NCBI GenBank assembly: GCA_016867255.1
Contig: VGKB01000026.1
Coordinates: forward strand, 1 to 11,431
Source of the DNA: Candidatus Moraniibacteriota bacterium
GTDB taxonomy: Bacteria > Patescibacteriota > Minisyncoccia > CAIUEV01
Direction of reading: 5' to 3'
Length of the DNA stretch: 11,431 nucleotides
Positions 1 through 4,631 of the stretch are shown here, piece by piece (position 1 is the first letter of the stretch; each line of letters begins with the position of its first letter). Made by a program: the position numbers and the translations under genes. The notes below the pieces were generated by a model. It did no database searches, was not told the DNA's origin, and saw only the letters and a program-made list of their open reading frames with translations.

Positions 1-2
1 AA

Positions 3-1088
3 TCCGGCAGCGACCAGTGCGTTAATGGGTTTATTACCGAGCATTCCTGCTCGCCCACCTCCCGCCAGACCACTCCTGAATGCCAGGAAAGGGCCGCGGC
101 CGAAGCCGCCGCCGACTACACCCCCACCGACGAAACCAGCGCCCAAAAAGGCCCTGACAAAAACAAAGCGATGCGCAAACTAACGCGCGAAACCAACGGC
201 GGGAAGACGTTTGTGGCGAGTTCTTCTTCTGTTAGTTGGACAAAAATTTTTCCAAATCTTAGGAATATTGGGACTAGTCCTCCATGGTCATATCGACTAC
301 CTTCTTCGTCATCGCCTGGTGGCATTTATACTCCTCCTGCCCCTGGTGGTTTTTCGTCATCGCCTGGTGGCATTTATACTCCTCGTGCCCCTGGTGGTTT
401 TTCGTCATCGCCTGGTGGCATTTATACTCCTCGTGCCCCTGGTGGTTTTTCGTCATCGCCTGGTGGCATTTATATTCCTACTCCTGCACAGAATTTGTCA
501 CTGTTTGGAAGGTTAGCTCCTTATGCTGCCGCTATAGCTCCTTATGCTGCCGCTATAGCTCCTTATGCTGCTGGCACAGGAGCTATGGTAGCTACAGGAT
601 TAGCACTTGAACAACTTTTCCCTTCTGAAGAGATGGGCCCCTTAGGAACTGGTAAGAAAGAACTTTATGACCCTAATAATTTTGGTCCCAGTGGAGATCC
701 TGGATTTCCGTCTGAAGCAATTAGAGCACACAATGATTGGGTAGGAAAAAGACAAGAGCCGGGTGCTATGCCACCCGTAAAGCCAGGGCAGCCGGGGCAG
801 GGGCAGGATGTGGGGACAGGGCAAGTTGGGCAACCCGCTTCAGGACCAACATATTGGGATACTATGCCGAATGCTGATGGAAGTGCGAGTCTAATAACAA
901 TTGACTTTTTTGGAAATCAAGTTGTCGATGGAGTTATCGTTAAAACAAAGGAAAAACTTGAAGAGGAAAAGCAAGCTATGGGGGAAAGAGCAAAATCAGA
1001 ACAAAAAGATCCAAATAACCCCGACGATACTACTCAACAGGGGAATGTTCAAGACAAACCATCAAAAACTGAGGGGCAAACTCCTTAA
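3..1088 (+). CDS. Secreted-type repeat protein, C-terminal 361 residues (5' end outside window)
   Basis: The reading frame is open from the first bases of the window, so this is the 3' part of a larger gene and the ATG at 171 is internal. Fragment residues 1-70 use GC-ending codons and contain the only cysteines (residues 6, 16, 27). From about base 223 the codons become AT-ending and there is no further cysteine. Next come about 3.5 copies of a 16-residue SSSPGGIYTPxAPGGF repeat, then an APYAAAI heptad repeat, a short hydrophobic stretch (TGAMVATGLALEQLF), a Pro/Gly/Gln-rich linker, and a charged Lys/Glu/Gln tail that faintly resembles the tail of the 701-residue protein. I recognise no domain. 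By composition it is probably another member of the cysteine-rich exported family found downstream, with a low-complexity cell-surface stalk or tail. The stop codon touches the first palindromic element. Coding status is fairly certain; function is unknown. Confidence 0.8.
   Translation, partial: SGSDQCVNGFITEHSCSPTSRQTTPECQERAAAEAAADYTPTDETSAQKGPDKNKAMRKLTRETNGGKTFVASSSSVSWTKIFPNLRNIGTSPPWSYRLPSSSSPGGIYTPPAPGGFSSSPGGIYTPRAPGGFSSSPGGIYTPRAPGGFSSSPGGIYIPTPAQNLSLFGRLAPYAAAIAPYAAAIAPYAAGTGAMVATGLALEQLFPSEEMGPLGTGKKELYDPNNFGPSGDPGFPSEAIRAHNDWVGKRQEPGAMPPVKPGQPGQGQDVGTGQVGQPASGPTYWDTMPNADGSASLITIDFFGNQVVDGVIVKTKEKLEEEKQAMGERAKSEQKDPNNPDDTTQQGNVQDKPSKTEGQTP
306..473 (+). repeat. 48-bp in-frame tandem repeat (3 full copies plus 24 bp)
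   Basis: Copies start at 306, 354 and 402, with a partial copy at 450-473. The unit is exactly 48 bp, so each copy encodes 16 residues (SSSPGGIYTPxAPGGF). Copies 2 and 3 are identical; copy 1 differs at the CCT/CGT codon (Pro/Arg). Near-perfect DNA identity means recent expansion or ongoing slippage/recombination. The product would be a flexible Pro/Gly-rich extracellular stalk. Confidence 0.95.
516..572 (+). repeat. 21-bp in-frame tandem repeat encoding APYAAAI
   Basis: Units start at 516 and 537, with a partial third unit at 558-572. Each is 21 bp and encodes seven residues (Ala-Pro-Tyr-Ala-Ala-Ala-Ile). The copies are identical over the full units. This is a second, unrelated tandem repeat in the same gene, 43 bp after the 48-bp array. 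Confidence 0.9.
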
Positions 1089-1194
1089 TTCCCTTCTGTT
1101 GGTTCAAGGTTCCCGCCTTCGCCCTGTATTGTCTGGTACAGGGTCTGCCCGTCCCTGCTTCGCCGGCAGGCGGCCACCTTGAACCATTTGTTTC
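1087..1194. repeat. Palindromic REP/MITE-like element, copy 1
   Basis: The core is 85 bp at 1101-1185, bounded by a perfect 10-bp inverted repeat (GGTTCAAGGT / ACCTTGAACC) that extends inward with CGCCT / AGGCG. Inside is a second hairpin, an 8-bp arm at 1122-1129 and 1136-1143 around loop TGTCTG; in this copy one C has become T, keeping a G-U pair. The left flank AATTCCCTTCTGTT is shared with copy 2; the right flank stops matching after 1194. It differs from the core of copy 2 at one base. It starts at the stop codon of the upstream gene, so its folded RNA could also act as a 3' end stabiliser or terminator. No transposase is present in the window. Confidence 0.85.
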
Positions 1195-1221
1195 CTTGAT
1201 GTTAGTTCAGCAACATTATTA

Positions 1222-1554
1222 TTAAACTCGCACTTCCACCCCGTGTTTTTTTATTTCATAGGTGAGAGGAGAAAGATTGCCTTCCTCAAAATCTTCAGGA
1301 CTGAATCCTAACGGTTCAATCATAGAGTCGGGGTCATTGGGCAATCTCCGCCACAGATACCTCATAGCGGCAAAAGCGTCGGTAAATTTGGGAGACACAA
1401 TACAAACATCCACATCGCTCCATTTGCCTTGTTCCCCTTTAGCATACGATCCAAAAACATAAACTCTCTCAATGGGGACCTTGTCTTTCTTGAGATCCTT
1501 AACAAAACTGTTAATCTCTTTGATTACTCTTTTGGGTAATTTTTTTTTATCCAT
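1222..1554 (-). CDS. MNT-type minimal nucleotidyltransferase (antitoxin of HEPN/MNT pair)
   Basis: 110 residues. The pol-beta-type nucleotidyltransferase signature is clear: G35-S36 followed by S46-D47-V48-D49 (GS-x9-SDxD), which in this family binds the nucleotide and two metal ions. It follows VYVFGSYAKG, the usual strand-turn of MNT proteins. The later IEPLGFSPEDF segment is also typical of the family. The length is normal for MNT antitoxins. It is encoded downstream of, and overlaps by 31 nt, the HEPN gene, the common order of HEPN/MNT pairs; in studied pairs the MNT protein neutralises the HEPN ribonuclease by adding nucleotides to it. No Shine-Dalgarno precedes the ATG, which fits translational coupling to the HEPN gene. 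The target and activity of this particular pair are inferred. Confidence 0.88.
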   Translation of the reverse strand: MDKKKLPKRVIKEINSFVKDLKKDKVPIERVYVFGSYAKGEQGKWSDVDVCIVSPKFTDAFAAMRYLWRRLPNDPDSMIEPLGFSPEDFEEGNLSPLTYEIKKHGVEVRV

Positions 1555-1943
1555 AAGAATAACTTATCCGTTATTTTTAAATACTTTTCGGCAAATTCTT
1601 TAGTGCAACTTTTGTAAAAAGCCAGCTTGTGGTCATCATACCGGCCAGCGATATTAAACGTGTTTACCTCTTTTAGATGTTCGGATTGTTCTTTGCTCGC
1701 GAATAAGCCAGCCAAACTGACTAATTTCAACAATCTATGGGTATATGGCGGCTGCTTATTTGTTTTTGAAATCACCAAATACTTAAGCGATTTTTCCAAC
1801 GTCAAATGGCAAAAGAAAAGCGCGGAATCGTAGCGTTTGCTTTTAAACAACACTTTCGCGCTTTTCCAATCCCGTCCGGCAGACTCTTTAAAATACTCAG
1901 CTGTTTTGGATAGATCCATATTCCTTTGTATTACTACAGCCAT
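1524..1943 (-). CDS. HEPN domain protein (putative ribonuclease toxin partner of MNT)
   Basis: 139 residues, all-helical HEPN domain. The family pattern WxxAxxLxxxxxYxxALFFCHLTLEKSLK is visible at residues 26-54, followed by PPYTHRLLKLV (65-75) and FNIAGRYDDH (96-105). The usual catalytic Rx4-6H motif appears as a shorter R101-x3-H105, so RNase activity is likely but not certain. Two starts are possible. ATG 1943 has AAAGG at good spacing; ATG 1919 (MDLSKTAEYF) begins where many HEPN proteins begin and would fit a promoter whose -10 box overlaps the first ATG, but its AAAGGA lies very close to the start. The gene overlaps the MNT gene and the pair sits exactly between palindromic copies 1 and 2. 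AT-rich, accessory in character. Confidence 0.85.
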   Translation of the reverse strand: MAVVIQRNMDLSKTAEYFKESAGRDWKSAKVLFKSKRYDSALFFCHLTLEKSLKYLVISKTNKQPPYTHRLLKLVSLAGLFASKEQSEHLKEVNTFNIAGRYDDHKLAFYKSCTKEFAEKYLKITDKLFLWIKKNYPKE

Positions 1944-1970
1944 TTATAGCAAACCTTTACGATTTTTCAA
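1943..1970 (-). promoter_or_regulatory. Candidate sigma70 promoter of the HEPN/MNT pair
   Basis: On the minus strand, TTGAAA (1965-1970) is followed after 16 bp by TATAAA (1943-1948). Transcription would begin near 1936, inside the longer HEPN reading frame, which is an argument for the shorter HEPN start at 1919. The -35 box lies within 5 bp of palindromic copy 2. Confidence 0.4.
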
Positions 1971-1974
1971 AATA

Positions 1975-2122
1975 AATTCCCTTCTGTTGGTTCAAGGTTC
2001 CCGCCTTCGCCCTGTACTGTCTGGTACAGGGTCTGCCCGTCCCTGCTTCGCCGGCAGGCGGCCACCTTGAACCATTTGTTTCTTCTGCCCATTTATTTCC
2101 CATTTCCAAAACAAAAACCCCG
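1975..2122. repeat. Palindromic REP/MITE-like element, copy 2 (longest form)
   Basis: The 85-bp core at 1989-2073 has the same perfect 10-bp terminal inverted repeats and internal 8-bp hairpin (CCCTGTAC / GTACAGGG). This copy carries both outer flanks: 14 bp on the left shared with copy 1 (1975-1988) and 49 bp on the right shared with copy 3 (2074-2122). It is therefore the best candidate for the complete unit of about 148 bp, with copies 1 and 3 shortened on opposite sides. It lies between the HEPN gene promoter and the promoter of the next, divergent gene. Confidence 0.85.
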
Positions 2123-2157
2123 CTTTTGGGAATGTTATCGATTAAAGCTCGGAAAAC

Positions 2158-2186
2158 TTGACAACAATAATTTACATCTCTAGTGT
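2158..2186 (+). promoter_or_regulatory. Candidate sigma70 promoter of the 141-residue gene
   Basis: A perfect -35 box TTGACA (2158-2163) is followed by a 17-bp spacer and TAGTGT (2181-2186), a weak -10. The predicted transcript starts about 26 nt before the ATG at 2219. Confidence 0.5.
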
Positions 2187-2218
2187 TAGTTGATTGATTT
2201 TGGTCATTATTGAAAGAG

Positions 2219-2644
2219 ATGTACAATGTTGACGTTTATAAAACGAAAGCTGTAAGATTACCCGGAAAAGACTTTAGAATTATATACAAAAAAGCTTATG
2301 ATTTTTACAAAGAATTAAAAAGAAAAACAAAAAGGAGGCCATATGTCAGATCGGCATATTTTAAGAAAGAAAAGATATTTTTGGAGTTATTTTGGCATCA
2401 CTTAAACGACAAGAAAAACCTTCGCGATAAAAAAAGGCGAGTCCGATATTTTCCGTGTGCTATTGAGCTAATCATAAGGTCAAAATTTCGGCCGATTTCG
2501 AAAGAAAATCCCAACAAAAGGTCAGAAATCCTGCACCGGTTTGCAGGCATCACGCCCGAAAAAAATATGTTTTTTGTTCAAATTAAGGAAGATAAAAAAT
2601 CCGGTAACAAGTGGCTGATTTCGGTTTTTCCTTGGGAAAAATAA
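2219..2644 (+). CDS. Lys/Arg-rich small protein, family not recognised (possible toxin-like nuclease)
   Basis: 141 residues from ATG 2219; an in-frame TTG at 2210 would add three residues but has no ribosome site. It is strongly basic and AT-rich, with no signal peptide or membrane segment. Two parts can be seen: an N-terminal basic helical region (residues 18-70, FRIIYKKAYDFYKELKRK then YFKKEKIFLELFW) and a C-terminal strand-rich region (SEILHRFAG at 102-110, then NMFFVQIKED and KWLISVFP). A lone His-Arg (106-107) before an alternating strand pattern ending in ISVFP is reminiscent of barnase/RelE-fold phage and toxin nucleases, but this is a weak resemblance, not a family assignment. It has its own promoter and a hairpin terminator, stands between palindromic copies 2 and 3, and is divergent from the HEPN/MNT pair, so it is a separate accessory cassette. 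No antitoxin-like gene is adjacent on the same strand. Confidence 0.7.
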   Translation: MYNVDVYKTKAVRLPGKDFRIIYKKAYDFYKELKRKTKRRPYVRSAYFKKEKIFLELFWHHLNDKKNLRDKKRRVRYFPCAIELIIRSKFRPISKENPNKRSEILHRFAGITPEKNMFFVQIKEDKKSGNKWLISVFPWEK

Positions 2645-2651
2645 AAAGAGA

Positions 2652-2698
2652 CTTTCCGATAGCTTGTGGTATATAAACCACTCGGAAAGCCTTCTTTT
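2652..2698 (+). terminator. Hairpin terminator after the 141-residue gene
   Basis: Arms CTTTCCGA (2652-2659) and TCGGAAAG (2682-2689) enclose a second stem GTGGT/ACCAC (2666-2670, 2677-2681), followed by a T-rich CCTTCTTTT. It begins 8 bp after the stop codon. The U tract is only moderate. Confidence 0.6.
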
Positions 2699-2763
2699 AA
2701 AGACATCCTCTAACGGTAAAATATTTTTGTCAAGATCAAATTCTCCGATTGATGAATCGCCAA

Positions 2764-2900
2764 GTTGGTTTAAGGTTCCCGCCTTCGCCCTGTACTGTCT
2801 GGTACAGGGTCTGCCCGTCCCTGCTTTGCCGGCAGGCGGCCACTTTGAACCATTTGTTTCTTCTGCCCATTTATTTCCCATTTCCAAAACAAAAACCCCG
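2764..2900. repeat. Palindromic REP/MITE-like element, copy 3
   Basis: The core is 85 bp at 2767-2851, with three base differences from copy 2. Two of these fall in the terminal inverted repeats (GGTTTAAGGT / ACTTTGAACC) and weaken the outer stem, so this copy looks older. The 49-bp right flank matches copy 2 perfectly; the left flank shared by copies 1 and 2 is missing except for a few bases. Same orientation as the other two copies. Confidence 0.85.
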
Positions 2901-2914
2901 TTCCTTTAAGGGGG
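2886..2914 (-). terminator. Weak candidate terminator for the ORF6N gene
   Basis: Read on the minus strand, CCCC (2911-2914) and GGGG (2896-2899), with two inner A-T pairs, precede TTTTTGTTTT. It lies just after the ancestral stop of the ORF6N gene and uses the right flank of palindromic copy 3. The stem is short and interrupted. Confidence 0.3.
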
Positions 2915-2928
2915 AGAGGATTTTTAAT

Positions 2929-3346
2929 CTACTTAAATCCAATCATTTTCCTTGGTTTTTCCTCCTCCTGAACTAATCTTCTTAACGTTTCAAAAACCAA
3001 TTATCTGAATGTTGACCTGGATAGCTGTTTTGCTCTTTAAAACGCTTGAAAGCATCGCCACTCCTTGTTCAGTAAATACGAAAGCCTGATAACGCCTTCC
3101 TCCCCAGCCTGGACTTGAGGTCACAAATTGTGACCTCAAGATTTTCATTTCTTTTTTTGTCAAAACAAACATAAAATCTTCCGGAAATCTTTCGACATTT
3201 CTCTTAACCGCTTGATTGAGAACTTTTGTTTCAACACCGTAAAAATTAGCAATATCGCTATCGAGGATAACTTTTTTCCCTCGCGCGTAAAAAATCTTGG
3301 TTACTACTCTTTCATCAGGCAAATGATATTTATTGCTTGGACACAT
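2929..3346 (-). pseudogene. ORF6N-domain protein, internally deleted and frameshifted
   Basis: Residues 1-117 from ATG 3346 form a full ORF6N domain: KIFYARGKKVILDSDIANFYGV, then TKVLNQAVKRN, RFPEDFMFVLT, GGRRYQAFVFTEQGVAMLSSVL and IQVNIQII. ORF6N is a DNA-binding domain common in phage antirepressor-like and mobile-element proteins. The frame stops at TGA (2990-2992) after IIGF. If one T of the T5 run just before it is removed, reading continues as FETLRRLVQEEEKPRKMIGFK to a TAG at 2929-2931. That ending (EKPR-x-IGF) is what I know as the usual C-terminus of ORF6N proteins, but the coiled-coil stretch of about 40 residues that normally lies between is missing. So the gene seems to have lost an internal segment, probably between similar IQII-like sequences, with a one-base shift. 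A TTG start at 3373 is possible, but ATG 3346 has GGGGGA upstream. If translated, the product is a 118-residue bare domain. Confidence 0.8.
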
Positions 3347-3408
3347 ATTCCCCCATAAAATAATTTTATTCAAAAAGCAAATTGAAATATTAAATTTACC
3401 TCAGGATT

Positions 3409-3436
3409 TTTGCCTGAATTAAATTAGTGGTAAAAT
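3409..3436 (+). promoter_or_regulatory. Candidate promoter of the 371-701-199 gene run
   Basis: TTTGCC/TTGCCT (3409-3415) lies 15-16 bp before TAAAAT (3431-3436), with TGG just before the -10. The predicted transcript starts about 20 nt before the ATG at 3460. The leader contains a near repeat of CTTGAA (around 3445 and 3452) and no Shine-Dalgarno. Confidence 0.4.
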
Positions 3437-3459
3437 AGATGAAACTTGAAGCTTGAAAC

Positions 3460-4575
3460 ATGAAAATAAACAAAAAACGGAAAGCGCGTCTGGCAGTGCG
3501 AGTGTTACTGGCGGTTTTTGCCATAGTTTTTTGCCTTGGGGGAGCCGGATTGGGCGCAGGATTCGGGGAGCGGATTGCCCTTGCCGCCGACGCTCCCCAA
3601 AACAACGCCTCCGTCTGGCAGAGAGCCAAAAACGCTCTCCAATCCATCAAAAATAAAATCACCGGCCAGCCGACCCCTCCGACCAACACCGGTTTTCAGG
3701 GCTGGACAAACATGCTGGAAAATATGATCAAAAACTATGACCCCGCCGATCCCAAAAACAACCAAACCAAAGAACAGCGCGAATCCAACGAAATCCGGCA
3801 GTGGCAGCAGGCGCTGGACCGCGAATACGCCGGCAGCGGCCAGCTGGCGGCCAACCGCTACGCCGCGAAAAACAAGGAGAGATTAGACGAGATAACGGAC
3901 AAGACAAAGCAATACGCCGCGCAGGAGAACGGCAGCGCCCGGCTGCCCTATAAAATAGAGCCCAACCAATTCAAGAAAGTGTGCGATAAGAACGAATACA
4001 TTTTGTATAATACCATCGGCGGCATGGCCAACCGCGATATGATGAATCCCGTCGCCACCGGCGGCGCGCCGACCGGCGAGGAGTCGCAGTGGCGCCTGCC
4101 CACCTGTTCGGAGCTCGCCCAGTGCCATTGCTGTATCAACACCTGCGACGACACGGTCTGGCGGATTGTCCGTGTTAAGGGTGGCACGCTGCGTTATATT
4201 GTCTGCCTGCCTAACGTTGGGTTCGGCGCGATGCCCTGCGGGCCGATGTGCAAGGCGCCGGTGGCGCGCATGGGCTGCAGTTCCTTTACGGGCGGCGCTC
4301 ACGGCGAACAGAACGATCGCGACTGTATGGGACGCGCCAACGGCTGTGAGGATTCCGGCGGCTGCACCATAAAGATCTACGACCCGGGATATTCCCAATT
4401 TGAATATACCAATCCGCCCGAATCGGAAAGGTTCGTCAAGTCTAAACCGGGCATGAACATTGTGCCGCCGGGAGCGAAAATTAAAAAAGATAACGGTAAG
4501 GATGTTTTTCCCATTGGTTTTATCGGCCAGCTGAAGCGCTCGCCCGGGCAATGCTGCAAGTGCATCCAACGGTAA
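3460..4575 (+). CDS. Exported cysteine-rich protein A (homologous to C-terminal half of the 1089-residue protein)
   Basis: 371 residues. The N-terminus is a textbook signal peptide: KINKKRKAR, a hydrophobic core to about residue 35, and an ALA-A cleavage site near 42-43. Residues 50-160 are polar, mostly helical and cysteine-free. From residue 163 comes a cysteine-rich domain with 16 cysteines: QFKKVC175, PTC216-SELAQC222-HC224-C225, C229, C249, C260, C264, C273, C289, C296, C302, then CC365-366 and C368 at the very end. The same order of landmarks recurs in residues 620-948 of the 1089-residue protein, including KIYD versus RIVIK and RFVKS versus SLVKS. I recognise no named domain. The even cysteine number suggests disulfides outside the cell; CHCC and CCxC could instead hold metal. 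It is GC-rich with GC-ending codons and lies 56 bp upstream of gene B, probably in one operon. Confidence 0.85.
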   Translation: MKINKKRKARLAVRVLLAVFAIVFCLGGAGLGAGFGERIALAADAPQNNASVWQRAKNALQSIKNKITGQPTPPTNTGFQGWTNMLENMIKNYDPADPKNNQTKEQRESNEIRQWQQALDREYAGSGQLAANRYAAKNKERLDEITDKTKQYAAQENGSARLPYKIEPNQFKKVCDKNEYILYNTIGGMANRDMMNPVATGGAPTGEESQWRLPTCSELAQCHCCINTCDDTVWRIVRVKGGTLRYIVCLPNVGFGAMPCGPMCKAPVARMGCSSFTGGAHGEQNDRDCMGRANGCEDSGGCTIKIYDPGYSQFEYTNPPESERFVKSKPGMNIVPPGAKIKKDNGKDVFPIGFIGQLKRSPGQCCKCIQR

Positions 4576-4594
4576 CCTTTTTTGTACCATTTAT

Positions 4595-4620
4595 GTCATC
4601 CCGTGAAAACGGGGATCCAG
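4595..4620 (+). repeat. Short palindromic repeat in the A-B gap
   Basis: The segment from GTCATCCC to GGGGATCCAG folds as ATC-CCGT / ACGG-G-GAT around a GAAA tetraloop with one bulged G. It resembles the widespread small repeats of the form GTCATTCCC...GGGAATCCAG seen in many bacteria. It sits 11 nt before the start of gene B and could tune translation or the stability of the A-B transcript. Confidence 0.55.
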
Positions 4621-4631
4621 AAAAATAAAAT

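Noticed and set aside
171..300. ATG at 171 as the true start of the first gene
   Set aside because: The frame is open to the window edge with GC-ending codons and cysteines typical of the family, so the ATG is internal.
306..473. CRISPR-like array
   Set aside because: The repeats are contiguous with no spacers, in frame within a gene, and no cas genes are present.
1101..1125. tRNA-like T-arm (GGTTCAA motif) in the palindromic elements
   Set aside because: No acceptor stem, anticodon arm or CCA can be built; the motif is one arm of the terminal inverted repeat.
1957..2226. 89-codon minus-strand frame through palindromic copy 2
   Set aside because: Most of it is the repeat element itself, and it overlaps the promoter of the gene on the other strand. 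Kept only as a possible gene remnant.
3883..4590. Minus-strand open frame of 235 codons opposite gene A
   Set aside because: Antisense of GC-rich codons. The plus-strand frame has a signal peptide and landmarks shared with the fusion protein.
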